From positions 1 through 39,585 of the forward strand of contig CADAAN010000004.1 of NCBI GenBank assembly GCA_902785935.1: DNA of 39,585 nt, written 5' to 3'. A model generated the notes under the pieces. That model searched no databases. It was not told the origin of the DNA and saw nothing but the letters and a program-made list of their open reading frames with translations. The stretch comes from an uncultured Pseudomonadota bacterium. Lineage in GTDB: Bacteria > Pseudomonadota > Alphaproteobacteria > RF32 > CAG-239. Below, piece by piece: positions 16,684 to 24,924 of the stretch; within the stretch, counting starts at the first letter, position 1, and each line of letters begins with the position of its first letter. Made by a program: the position numbers and the translations under genes.

Positions 16684-16701
16684 CGGACAGTCGGAGCCAA
16701 A
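16684..16701 (+). repeat. Right copy of the tRNA-Asn-derived direct repeat (att-like)
   Basis: Exact 18-base copy of 13763-13780, without the rest of a tRNA. It marks the right boundary of a segment of about 2.9 kb that holds the nuclease/YwqK operon and the glyS fragment. No integrase gene lies between the copies. Confidence 0.75.
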
Positions 16702-16707
16702 AAAAGA

Positions 16708-16739
16708 GCCTCGTTTTTACGAGGCTTTTCGTTTTTTTT
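16708..16739 (+). terminator. Terminator copy next to the right repeat
   Basis: GCCTCGT (16708-16714) pairs with ACGAGGC (16719-16725), followed by TTTT and a longer T-run. It resembles the terminator behind tRNA-Asn in position and sequence, so it was probably the original tRNA terminator or duplicated with it. Confidence 0.75.
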
Positions 16740-16751
16740 GGTAAAAATTTC

Positions 16752-16779
16752 TTGATTTTTACATAATTTTATGTATCAT
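16752..16779 (+). promoter_or_regulatory. Probable promoter of the tolC-like gene
   Basis: TTGATT (16752-16757), 16 bases, TATCAT (16774-16779) preceded by TG; the start codon is 38 bases further on. Confidence 0.5.
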
Positions 16780-16817
16780 AACGGCGTTTTAATAAGAATA
16801 AAATATGGTGAAGTTAT

Positions 16818-18170
16818 ATGAAAAATTCTTTGAAATTTGCGCTTTTGATTTCATGCGCATTTTCGCTTAATGCCAATGCGGCAACAATTTTTGAGGCTAT
16901 GGGAAATGCTTATCAACACAACCCAACATTGCAAGGACAACGTGCCTATTTGCGCTCGATTGATGAAAATGTCGCAATTGCAAAATCAGGGTATCGGCCG
17001 AATATATCATTGAACGGCAGTTATTCCGATGCGCATATTCACAACGATACGAGAACTGTCGATGACGGTTATACCAAAGCGATGTCTGCGGTTTTATCTC
17101 AGCCGATTTTTAATGGTTTTTCGACATTTAATTCTGTGCGGGCCGCTGATAAAACCGTTGCGGCCGAACAAAGCAATTTGTACAACGTCGAACAAGAAGT
17201 TTTGCTTGCGGCCGGTACGGCTTATCTTGATGTTTTGCAAGACGAATCGATTGTCGAATTGCAAAAAAACAATGAAAAATTATTAAAAAAGCGTCTTGAT
17301 GAAACGCGCGAGCGCTTTAATGTCGGTGAAGTGACGCGTACTGATGTTTCGCAGGCAGAGGCCCGTCACAGCGCGGCCATTTCTGATCGTATCGCAGCAG
17401 AAGGTAATTTGGCCGCATCCAAAGCTGTTTATGCACAAATTATCGGCACAACGCCGGAAGCTTTGAGTGAACCGGTGAATATGGCTGAGCTTTTTCCGAC
17501 GAATCAGGAAGCGGCTTTGAAATATGCTTATGATCATAACTACAATTTAAAAGCGGCGAGAAGCGCTTTAGAGGCTTCAGATTATACGGTTGATGCCAAT
17601 GAGGGCGCATTGTTGCCTCAGGTTAATTTTAAGGCACAGGCTTTACGCAGTAAGACGGAAGCTGTTCATGCCAGAGATCCTGAAACAAACAGTTTTGAAT
17701 GGACGGTCAATATGAATGTGCCGCTCTATAATTCCGGTGAAACGCGTGCTAAAATTCGCCAAAGCAAATACAAAAAATGGCAAGCACAAGAAAATGTGTT
17801 GGCTGCCGAGCGTGAAATGATTGCGGTTGTGACATCAAGTTTTGAATATATGATGACGAATGAGTCGCGCTTGAAATCAGTTAAGGATCAAATCAAGGCA
17901 TATGCTATCGCGCTTGACGGTGTTCAACAGGAAGAAGCTTTGGGTAACCGTACGGTTTTAGATGTTTTGGATGCTTATCAGGCTTTGCTTAATTCAAATG
18001 TGGAAGAAGTGCAGGCCAGACGCAACTATTATGTGTCAGGTATGGCGCTTTTGGTGTCGATGGGTAAATTGACGGCCAAAGATTTGGGCTTGAATGTCAA
18101 TCTTTATGATGCCGAAAAACATTCAAAACAAACGCGAAACAAGTTTTTATCGTTATCAGCTAAAAAATAG
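16818..18170 (+). CDS. tolC: TolC-family outer membrane efflux/secretion channel
   Basis: A 450-residue outer-membrane channel of the TolC type, which connects inner-membrane ABC or RND pumps to the exterior. There is a signal peptide (FALLISCAFSLNANA), then two homologous halves of helical-hairpin and beta-strand repeats. Typical phrases are AYQHNPTLQGQRAYLRSIDENV, the LSQPIFNGF strand, RLDETRERFNVGEVTRTDVSQAEARH, the second-half VNMNVPLYNSGETRAKIRQSKY, and NRTVLDVLDAYQALLNSNVEEVQARRNYY. Length and motif order match type I secretion TolC homologues. The ABC exporter at 23 kb is a possible partner but is of the exporter half-transporter type, and no membrane-fusion protein is visible. A popZ-like gene follows after seven bases. 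Confidence 0.92.
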   Translation: MKNSLKFALLISCAFSLNANAATIFEAMGNAYQHNPTLQGQRAYLRSIDENVAIAKSGYRPNISLNGSYSDAHIHNDTRTVDDGYTKAMSAVLSQPIFNGFSTFNSVRAADKTVAAEQSNLYNVEQEVLLAAGTAYLDVLQDESIVELQKNNEKLLKKRLDETRERFNVGEVTRTDVSQAEARHSAAISDRIAAEGNLAASKAVYAQIIGTTPEALSEPVNMAELFPTNQEAALKYAYDHNYNLKAARSALEASDYTVDANEGALLPQVNFKAQALRSKTEAVHARDPETNSFEWTVNMNVPLYNSGETRAKIRQSKYKKWQAQENVLAAEREMIAVVTSSFEYMMTNESRLKSVKDQIKAYAIALDGVQQEEALGNRTVLDVLDAYQALLNSNVEEVQARRNYYVSGMALLVSMGKLTAKDLGLNVNLYDAEKHSKQTRNKFLSLSAKK

Positions 18171-18177
18171 GTGAAAA

Positions 18178-18393
18178 ATGGAAGGTCAGACCGACGAAGA
18201 AGAAATTTCAACGGAAGAAGTTTTAGCCTCAATCAGGAATATTTTGCTTGAGAAAAAAGAGGCTGAAGCTTTAGAACCGGCTTTTGAGCTGACAAAAGAA
18301 ATGCTTTATAAGCCTGTTGTTGAGCCGAATTTTAATGCAAGTGCGGATCAGATGATGGACGAATTTGCATCATTTTTTGAAACAAAACGTTAA
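18178..18393 (+). CDS. Minimal PopZ-type (DUF2497) polar organiser-like protein
   Basis: Only 71 residues. The N-terminal ISTEEVLASIRNILLEKK matches the conserved first helix of PopZ/DUF2497 proteins (EEILASIRRII type), which recruits partners in polar organisation. The C-terminal half (SADQMMDEFASFFETKR) is short and acidic, and it lacks the family's usual Pro-rich linker and C-terminal helical oligomerisation domain. Position supports the call: in alphaproteobacteria a DUF2497 gene often follows a tolC homologue. The valyl-tRNA synthetase gene that frequently comes next is missing here. A ribosome site overlaps the tolC stop codon. It may be a reduced PopZ or a decayed gene still in frame. 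Confidence 0.65.
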   Translation: MEGQTDEEEISTEEVLASIRNILLEKKEAEALEPAFELTKEMLYKPVVEPNFNASADQMMDEFASFFETKR

Positions 18394-18414
18394 TTTTTTT
18401 AAAGGAGAAATAAA

Positions 18415-19053
18415 TTGAAAAAAACAATTTTATCATTGATTGCTGTTTCATTTTTGGCGGCATGTGCCACAGATCCCTATACGGGTGAAAGTAAAGTATC
18501 AAAAACCGCATGGGGGACAGGTATCGGTACGGCTGTCGGGGCAGGCGTCGGTGCTTTAATCGGCGGTGAAAAAGGTGCTTTAATCGGTGCCGGCGTGGGC
18601 GCGGGTGTCGGTGCGGCAAGTGGCGGATATATGGATATTCAGGCAAGAAAATTGCGTGAAAGCTTGCAAGGCACAGGTGTACAAGTGGCACGTGACGGGC
18701 AAAACATCCGCTTGATTATGCCCAATGCAATCACCTTTAATACCAACGAGGATGTAATGAAAACAAGTGCCAATAAGGTACTCGATTCGGTGGCTGTTGT
18801 TGCTAAAGAATATGATAAGACCAACTTACAGGTTATTGGCTATACAGACAGCACGGGCAACGATAAGATCAATATTCCGCTCTCACAGCGTCGAGCTGTA
18901 AGCGTTGCAAATTATCTTAAGCTTAGAGGCATTAATCCCGCACGAATTTCAGCAGCCGGCATGGGGGCTTCAAACCCGATTGCTTCAAATGATACGCCAC
19001 AAGGGCGTGAACAAAATCGCAGGGTTGAAATTTATCTTATCAACGCACAATAA
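18415..19053 (+). CDS. OmpA-domain lipoprotein with glycine zipper (YiaD-like)
   Basis: Starts at TTG 18415, behind AAAGGAGA. The 212-residue precursor has a lipoprotein signal with lipobox LAAC (cysteine near residue 17). A glycine-rich zipper follows (GIGTAVGAGVGALIGGEKGALIGAGVGAGVGAASGG, broken here only for naming), then an OmpA-like peptidoglycan-binding domain with ITFNTN, GYTDSTGND, LSQRRAVSVANYL and the closing RRVEIYL. Family members sit in the outer membrane and hold the cell wall. Likely envelope stabilising, perhaps linked with the TolC-like protein encoded upstream; a strong terminator follows. Confidence 0.9.
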   Translation: MKKTILSLIAVSFLAACATDPYTGESKVSKTAWGTGIGTAVGAGVGALIGGEKGALIGAGVGAGVGAASGGYMDIQARKLRESLQGTGVQVARDGQNIRLIMPNAITFNTNEDVMKTSANKVLDSVAVVAKEYDKTNLQVIGYTDSTGNDKINIPLSQRRAVSVANYLKLRGINPARISAAGMGASNPIASNDTPQGREQNRRVEIYLINAQ

Positions 19054-19080
19054 TCGTGATTTAAAAAATATTTGTGTTGA

Positions 19081-19106
19081 AGCCTCTCGTTTCAGAGAGG
19101 CTTTTT
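19081..19106 (+). terminator. Terminator after the OmpA-like lipoprotein
   Basis: AGCCTCTC (19081-19088) pairs perfectly with GAGAGGCT (19095-19102), followed by a T-run. Confidence 0.9.
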
Positions 19107-19178
19107 AAATGTAACGAAACTTTCACAAATATTTTTTTAATACGTGCTATAATCAAATAGAAAAGAGTGGAAAAAAAC

Positions 19179-19207
19179 TTGACGAAGTGATTTTTTCACT
19201 ATATAAT
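19179..19207 (+). promoter_or_regulatory. Strong sigma-70-type promoter of the cysteine-rich protein
   Basis: TTGACG (19179-19184), 17 bases, TATAAT (19202-19207). The spacer contains a GTGA...TCAC inverted repeat around a T-run (19187-19199), which could be a regulator site. An extra TGCTATAAT occurs at 19144-19152. Confidence 0.75.
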
Positions 19208-19242
19208 GAAAAAAAAGATGTCTTTTTATAAGGGGTACGAAC

Positions 19243-22200
19243 ATGCGCAAGGTCGTAACGTTTCTGTTTTTAAGTTTATTTGTTTTTGCAGCGACAGCTC
19301 ATGCGAGGGTGTGCTTTTTGCCGCATGTTTTCGGTGGAAAAGAGACTTGCTTGAGCGATCAAGAGTATGCTGTTTGTAAAGGCTTTGACCGATCAACACC
19401 ATGTCCTAACGGACAAGAGCAGGTCAGTTGTGTCAACAGCAAAAACGGACGAACCTATTATAAATGTTATTGCCGTGCCGACATGGTTAATTTAATGGAC
19501 CATCCTGAGTATACGTGCCGTACCGGCTATACAGAACAGTGCGGTTGCGCCGTTGAGCATTTGGAATGTTCACCTGAATATAAGTATGAGGGTGACGGAT
19601 TGGGGCATTGCAAAGGTTACATCAATTCAGAAGGTGTCGGTGCCTGTGTTTTGCCGAATGGTGAAGTTTGGTACAAGGATTGCCAGTGCAACAGCAAATA
19701 TTCGTTTACGTGTAAAGAAACCGGTCTTCAATATCCGGGAGATGAATTTGCATGTGTGACACCAGGTGGCTTAAAATATTATTCACAATGCGATTGTGCA
19801 TCAGGTTGGAGCGTCAACTGCGGCGGCAATAAAAAGGGTTGTACACGTCCGATGACGAGTGTTTACGGCAATGCTCCTAAAGACACAAATAGCCAGGGGT
19901 CCGGTTGGTGCTATAAGTGTGAGGAATATGTTTGCAGAACGACGGATTTGATTAATATGTCCGCGTATTATTGCGAATTTTTGGAAAATGTTAATTTTGA
20001 TTGTCAAAAACTTGGATACACTTATGCTCCGACAGGATATTGTCCCGAAGGTACAAAAAATGCCGGTATGACGGGTGCAAAATGCCCTTATGGCAGAGAT
20101 TATATGGTTTGTGAAGATGAGGATATGCCTTATTTATCAAAAGAGAGCTGTGAGGCGGCTGTCGATGGTTCTATCTGCAGCTTAGGTGCCGAAGGATGGT
20201 ATTTGTCAGGTTGTAAGACAAATGAAGGGTATGAATATGTTAACGGAACATGCAAGGCTGCTCCGTGCCCGGCAGGTTATCGTACGAATTTGACAGAAAC
20301 AAATTGTACCGGTGAGTACACGCTTCAAGCAGGGACACAAAAAAGTGCCGGTGAAATTTGTAAAAAATGCGTTTGCACGCCGCAATCAGATTGTATCTAT
20401 TCTGATCATCAAGTCAGTGAAAGCGGTATTATCTATGCAGGACAAGCTCTTTTAACAGACAGATGTTGTAACGGATATTACAAAACATGTGAAAATCAAT
20501 GTCCGGGCGGAAGTCGCAGTTATGATACAGATTTAGATGAAAATGCGATGGAAATTGAAAAATGCCAGTCATGCGGTGAAGAATACTACACAATTAAGGC
20601 ATGCAAGAACGGTTATGCCTTGAGAGGTAATGAATGCGTTTCTACAACATGTGATGCATCCTTCGGCTATGGAGCAGTTGTAAAAAATGTGAATAACTGC
20701 AAGACTTCGGATGGCTTGTACGAAGGTGCATACGGTTGGAAGTTTGATTATCAAACAACTTCTTCAGGCTATCAGCAAAACGGGGATGACGCTTGCACGA
20801 AGTGCATTTGCGATGTCGCTGACGAATGCAAATGGGATGATACAAATAAAGGTCCTGACGGATCATTACATCCATCTGACATTTGTTGTAACGGCAAATA
20901 CAAAAACTGTTATGCTGATACTATTCCGGCAGAGGCAACAACATCGGCTTGTAATGATGAAAACGCGGAAGATATCACAGAATATAAAGCTTGCGATTTT
21001 GGCAAATACTGCATCATAAACAGTTGTAAAAACGGGAAGCAACCTGTCAGCAATTCTTGCGTTGAAGATGAAGATATTTGTGGCGGCGGTGACAATATCT
21101 GTGAGGAAAACACTTATGAAAATTCTGATTGCGGTGGTTTATGTGCTTTAGGTCAAGCATGTGTCAGTAACGAAGGGACAACTTGCCCGTATCAGTGTGA
21201 GTGCTTGAATGCGCAGGGTTTTTATGATACGTGTCCTGTTGAGGCCGTATGCGAGAGTAACGAGACTTGTCAGCATGTGACAGGGTGTGCCGGTGGTTAT
21301 GTGCAAGAAAATGAATGTGCCGGTGTATGGTCACAAACTTTTGATTATGGATCTGTCAAATGTGGTGTATGCACAGAGTGCAATGCCTCAGAAGGTGATT
21401 ATTTAACATGTCCGAAGGAAGCTGTTTGTGAGAAAATTGGTGTTTGTCAACACGTAACAGGGTGTGGCAGTCCGTATGTTGAAGATTCAGCTTGCTTAAA
21501 TGAATTTGATGAGGTCGCTGTGTTTGGTGATATTCATTGTGGCAACTGTACTTGCGGCGAAAATGAATATCCGTTGCAAGGGGTTTGCGAAGCTGGCGGA
21601 TATCGTTGTGTCAGAAATGGTGTTTGCTATGTCAGAAACGGATGCAAATCAGGATATCATGCTGTAGGGGAAGCATGTGTGGCCAATACTTGTCAAAATG
21701 ACGGAACAGATTATACGAAGACATATAATGCGATTTATAATTCTCTGTGTTCTTTCGTTGCAGTCGAGCCTGGTTATACCTACACAGATTATGCTGTTAT
21801 AAAAGCAAATACAAATCAATTGTGCTGTGGCAGATCGGGTGAGAAATTGATTTGTGATTATTATACAAAGCAGGCTTGCGAATCGGCTAACACAGGCTTT
21901 AGCTGTGCGGATGATGGCAATGGTTGCTTTGTCAAAAACGGGTGTAAAACGGGATATCATCCCGACGGGACATCGTGTGTGGAAAATACCTGTTCAGATG
22001 ATGGTACAACCAATACCTCAAGTCGTACAAATCCAACCGATGGTGCTTGCCCGACACCTAAATGGAAAGGAAATACAGATTATACCGTGGCCGGTCCGAA
22101 TGGTACCATTGACTGTTGCGATGTAGGTTTGACTGTAATTGATCGTTGCCTGAAGGGTACGTATAAGGATAGAGTTTCTTGTGAGGCTGATTGCTCGAAC

Positions 22201-22767
22201 GGTAGGTGCTTGTGTCTGCAGAAACTTGATGGTAAGAGTGATGATAGCTGTCCGTGCACATGCGACCAAGGAGGTGTCTATGAGCCGGGTGATGATATTG
22301 ATGAGTGCACGGCCTCAAAGTACAATGCTCTGAAAAGAAAAGCGATTATTGCAGGATATTCCATCAATACATGTACGAGTTCAACGAGTTCAAATAGCGG
22401 TAGTGGTATAGGTGTTTATAAATGCCGTAAGAGCTTGTCAGGGTCGGAATATGGTGATAAGTGTACAACGCATTATGGCTTGAAGGAAAATAAAAACGAT
22501 CTCGATGGATATTATCACTACGAAGGTGCTTTTGATGATGGTTGCTTGACATTAACCGCTACGCAAGAAGGTGATACAGCGACTTCAACCAGAAGAGACA
22601 AATGCATAGCAGCACTGACGGCTGTTGATAATGAAGTAAGTGCATGGAATACTAAATGTCCGGATCAACAAATTGATATCTATTGGTATCATAATTCCAT
22701 AACAGACAACTGCCAGATTTGTGTTATTAATGGCGGAAAATGGCAAGCTTGTTCTGAAGCTTATTAA
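19243..22767 (+). CDS. Giant cysteine-rich secreted protein
   Basis: An 1174-residue protein with a signal peptide (VVTFLFLSLFVFAATAHA) and about 120 cysteines by hand count, roughly one residue in ten, spread over the full length. Short Cys-anchored modules recur: GYxxxGxxCVxNTC (three or four times, for example GYHAVGEACVANTC and GYHPDGTSCVENTC), CxHVTGC, CCNGxYKxC, and CKNGY-like turns. No catalytic domain is recognised, and no C-terminal anchor or sorting motif is obvious. It must be exported to an oxidising place, so an envelope-surface or released disulfide-bonded protein, such as an adhesin or a protease-resistant coat, is the natural guess. It has its own strong promoter and a terminator, and does not have the leader RNA seen before other surface genes here. 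Function unknown. Confidence 0.7.
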   Translation: MRKVVTFLFLSLFVFAATAHARVCFLPHVFGGKETCLSDQEYAVCKGFDRSTPCPNGQEQVSCVNSKNGRTYYKCYCRADMVNLMDHPEYTCRTGYTEQCGCAVEHLECSPEYKYEGDGLGHCKGYINSEGVGACVLPNGEVWYKDCQCNSKYSFTCKETGLQYPGDEFACVTPGGLKYYSQCDCASGWSVNCGGNKKGCTRPMTSVYGNAPKDTNSQGSGWCYKCEEYVCRTTDLINMSAYYCEFLENVNFDCQKLGYTYAPTGYCPEGTKNAGMTGAKCPYGRDYMVCEDEDMPYLSKESCEAAVDGSICSLGAEGWYLSGCKTNEGYEYVNGTCKAAPCPAGYRTNLTETNCTGEYTLQAGTQKSAGEICKKCVCTPQSDCIYSDHQVSESGIIYAGQALLTDRCCNGYYKTCENQCPGGSRSYDTDLDENAMEIEKCQSCGEEYYTIKACKNGYALRGNECVSTTCDASFGYGAVVKNVNNCKTSDGLYEGAYGWKFDYQTTSSGYQQNGDDACTKCICDVADECKWDDTNKGPDGSLHPSDICCNGKYKNCYADTIPAEATTSACNDENAEDITEYKACDFGKYCIINSCKNGKQPVSNSCVEDEDICGGGDNICEENTYENSDCGGLCALGQACVSNEGTTCPYQCECLNAQGFYDTCPVEAVCESNETCQHVTGCAGGYVQENECAGVWSQTFDYGSVKCGVCTECNASEGDYLTCPKEAVCEKIGVCQHVTGCGSPYVEDSACLNEFDEVAVFGDIHCGNCTCGENEYPLQGVCEAGGYRCVRNGVCYVRNGCKSGYHAVGEACVANTCQNDGTDYTKTYNAIYNSLCSFVAVEPGYTYTDYAVIKANTNQLCCGRSGEKLICDYYTKQACESANTGFSCADDGNGCFVKNGCKTGYHPDGTSCVENTCSDDGTTNTSSRTNPTDGACPTPKWKGNTDYTVAGPNGTIDCCDVGLTVIDRCLKGTYKDRVSCEADCSNGRCLCLQKLDGKSDDSCPCTCDQGGVYEPGDDIDECTASKYNALKRKAIIAGYSINTCTSSTSSNSGSGIGVYKCRKSLSGSEYGDKCTTHYGLKENKNDLDGYYHYEGAFDDGCLTLTATQEGDTATSTRRDKCIAALTAVDNEVSAWNTKCPDQQIDIYWYHNSITDNCQICVINGGKWQACSEAY

Positions 22768-22785
22768 AATACAGCCACAAACAAT

Positions 22786-22815
22786 CGGCGGGGCGTAAAA
22801 ACCCCGCCGAGGTTT
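22786..22815 (+). terminator. Terminator after the cysteine-rich protein
   Basis: CGGCGGGG (22786-22793) pairs with CCCCGCCG (22802-22809), followed by a short T-containing tail. A second perfect hairpin, CCACCGGC with GCCGGTGG, follows at 22828-22846. Confidence 0.75.
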
Positions 22816-22853
22816 GTATACGGAAAACCACCGGCTAGGCCGGTGGGTTGCTT

Positions 22854-22945
22854 TTCATTCGGGTAATTTGAGATTTTTCATTCGGGTAATTTGAGATTTT
22901 TTGTTCGGGTAATTTGAGATTTTTCATTCGGGTAATTTGAGTTTT
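22854..22945. repeat. Four tandem 23-bp repeats
   Basis: Four head-to-tail copies of a 23-base unit with core TTCGGGTAATTTGAG, in exact 23-base register (the C before GGG falls at 22860, 22883, 22906 and 22929). The third copy has GTTCGGG instead of CATTCGGG. There are no spacers, so it is not CRISPR. It lies between the terminator hairpins and the ABC exporter promoter region; a binding-site array or slippage product are both possible. Confidence 0.85.
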
Positions 22946-23021
22946 TTTGTTATAAAAAAAGCCTTGACTTTGCGGCTTTGAAAGGCCAAAATAACATCGA
23001 AATATAAAGGGAAAAAATTCT

Positions 23022-24749
23022 ATGGTTTGGCACTTTTTATATAAATATATCAAACAGGCAAAATATTTGACGATTGCACTTTTTATGTTGCTTGGGTTTG
23101 AATCTGTTTTGGCGCGTTTTCAAAATTATTTAATTGCAAATATGGTTGGTGCACTCAGCGAATTTGATAAAAATACCATTGTTCCGATTTTGATAAAATA
23201 TTTAATTTTTTTTGTTTTTACGCTTTTATTTTTAAGCTTGCTTGAGGCAATGAGGCGTTTTTTTGAGGCTAAATTTTTGCCTTTTATCTATACACGAACG
23301 GCTAAAGACTTGTTTTCAAAGGTGCATAAACATGCGATGCGCTTTTTCGAAGAAGAAATGTCTGGCAATATTTCAGGCAAGGTATCAAACGTCTTGACGC
23401 AAATCCAAAATATGTATGGCAACATTCTTTTTGGGTGTTTTGTGCCGTTGATGGAAATGGCAACAAGCCTTTTCTTTATTGCTCTGGCGGATAAAAAATT
23501 ATCGCTGATTATCGGCTGTTTGAATATGCTGTTTTTGTTTGTGACCATTTATTTCAGAAGACAGCTTGCGCCCTTGTCGGCTGAGCGCTCAAAAATGTAT
23601 TCGATTGCAAACGGTGTTTTTGTAGATGGTGTGACAAATGCCAATCTGGTTAAAAGTTTTTCAAACTATTTTTATGAAAAGCGTCATTATTTCAGAGCCG
23701 TACGTCAAGCGGCCGATGCAGAGCGAACTGCGATGATGAAGCGTGTTAATGTTGATTTTATGTCGCAAATTGTTTTTGATATTATGACACTGATATCGTT
23801 TGTGCTTGTTTTTTGGTGGTGGTATCGTTTCGGACTTGATTTAGCTGGTGTTGTATTGGTGACATCGCTTATTCAAACTTTTATCAACGCTATTCGGCAT
23901 ATGGGCTGGATGGCAGGATCGGTTGTTCAACTTTACGGCAATATCAAAGATTGTCTTTGTCTGCTTGATATGGATTGTTATGTTAAAGATGTACCGAATG
24001 CAGAAAAGCTCAAAATCAAGAACAGTTCAATTGAATTTAAGCAAATTTCTTTTGCGTATCCTAATAAGAAAAGGGTTTTCAATTGTTTTAACCTTTTAAT
24101 CAAACCAAATCAAAAAATTGGTCTTGTCGGTGTGTCCGGCAGCGGTAAATCAACCTTGATTAAGCTTTTGGTGCGCTATTATGATTTGCAAAAGGGGCAA
24201 ATTTTAATCAGCGGCAAAGACATTTCAAAAGTGACCCAAGAGAGCCTTCGCTCTCAAATTGCAATGATCCCGCAAGAAAGTACACTTTTTAATCGATCTT
24301 TGATGGAAAATATCCGCTATGGCAATCCGAATGCTTCGGATAAAGAGGTTATGAAAGCCGCAAAAAAAGCTTATATTCATGATTTTATTATGAGTTTGCC
24401 GGATGGTTATGACAGCAAAGTCGGCGAACGAGGCGTGATGCTTTCGGGTGGTGAACGTCAGAGGGTTGCCATTGCTCGCGCAATTTTGAAAAATGCACCG
24501 ATTTTGATTTTAGATGAGGCAACATCCGCGCTTGATAGCGAAAGCGAGCGATATATTCAGCAATCTTTGAAAGAACTGATGAAAGGCAAAACCGTCATTG
24601 CCATTGCACACAGGTTGTCAACCTTAAAAGAAATGGACGAACTTGTCGTTTTGAAAAAAGGCAAAATTGTTGAGCAGGGAAAACATCAAGAATTGCTTGA
24701 AAAAGATGGTGAATACGCCAAATTTTATCACCTACAAGCGCTAAAGTAA
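23022..24749 (+). CDS. ABC exporter half-transporter (MsbA/lipid or multidrug type)
   Basis: A 575-residue fused membrane-plus-ATPase subunit that works as a dimer in the inner membrane. Hydrophobic helices lie around residues 15-35, 55-75, 135-155, 160-180, 250-268 and 275-292. The ATPase domain has Walker A GVSGSGKS (370-377), Q-loop IPQEST, signature LSGGERQR, Walker B ILILDEATSALD and the switch histidine in IAIAHRLST. It belongs to the ABCB/MsbA-like exporter class, but the substrate cannot be assigned. It begins after the 23-bp repeat array and has no accessory protein beside it. Confidence 0.9.
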   Translation: MVWHFLYKYIKQAKYLTIALFMLLGFESVLARFQNYLIANMVGALSEFDKNTIVPILIKYLIFFVFTLLFLSLLEAMRRFFEAKFLPFIYTRTAKDLFSKVHKHAMRFFEEEMSGNISGKVSNVLTQIQNMYGNILFGCFVPLMEMATSLFFIALADKKLSLIIGCLNMLFLFVTIYFRRQLAPLSAERSKMYSIANGVFVDGVTNANLVKSFSNYFYEKRHYFRAVRQAADAERTAMMKRVNVDFMSQIVFDIMTLISFVLVFWWWYRFGLDLAGVVLVTSLIQTFINAIRHMGWMAGSVVQLYGNIKDCLCLLDMDCYVKDVPNAEKLKIKNSSIEFKQISFAYPNKKRVFNCFNLLIKPNQKIGLVGVSGSGKSTLIKLLVRYYDLQKGQILISGKDISKVTQESLRSQIAMIPQESTLFNRSLMENIRYGNPNASDKEVMKAAKKAYIHDFIMSLPDGYDSKVGERGVMLSGGERQRVAIARAILKNAPILILDEATSALDSESERYIQQSLKELMKGKTVIAIAHRLSTLKEMDELVVLKKGKIVEQGKHQELLEKDGEYAKFYHLQALK

Positions 24750-24924
24750 AAAATAAACTGAAAAATAATTTCGGACTGTCCTTTTTTATATCGCGGTCAG
24801 GCTGCTGCATCACTGTATAAAAATCAATGACTAAACACATTTTTGAACACAAATTTATAATTTGTATTAAATCTTTTTTAAGGCTCATTTGCTAAAATCA
24901 ATCCATAAATCAGGTAAAATTGAG

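Noticed and set aside
16684-16701. Second tRNA gene
   Set aside because: Only the last 18 bases of tRNA-Asn are present; no D-arm or anticodon arm lies upstream.
13763-16701. A complete integrative element
   Set aside because: No integrase, recombinase or transposase gene lies between the repeats, so only a remnant or duplication can be claimed.
22854-22945. CRISPR-like array
   Set aside because: The units are directly adjacent without spacers and only four are present.
22835-23053. A 72-codon minus-strand frame across the 23-bp repeats
   Set aside because: The repeat period is not a multiple of three, there is no ribosome site, and it overlaps the ABC exporter start; not a gene.
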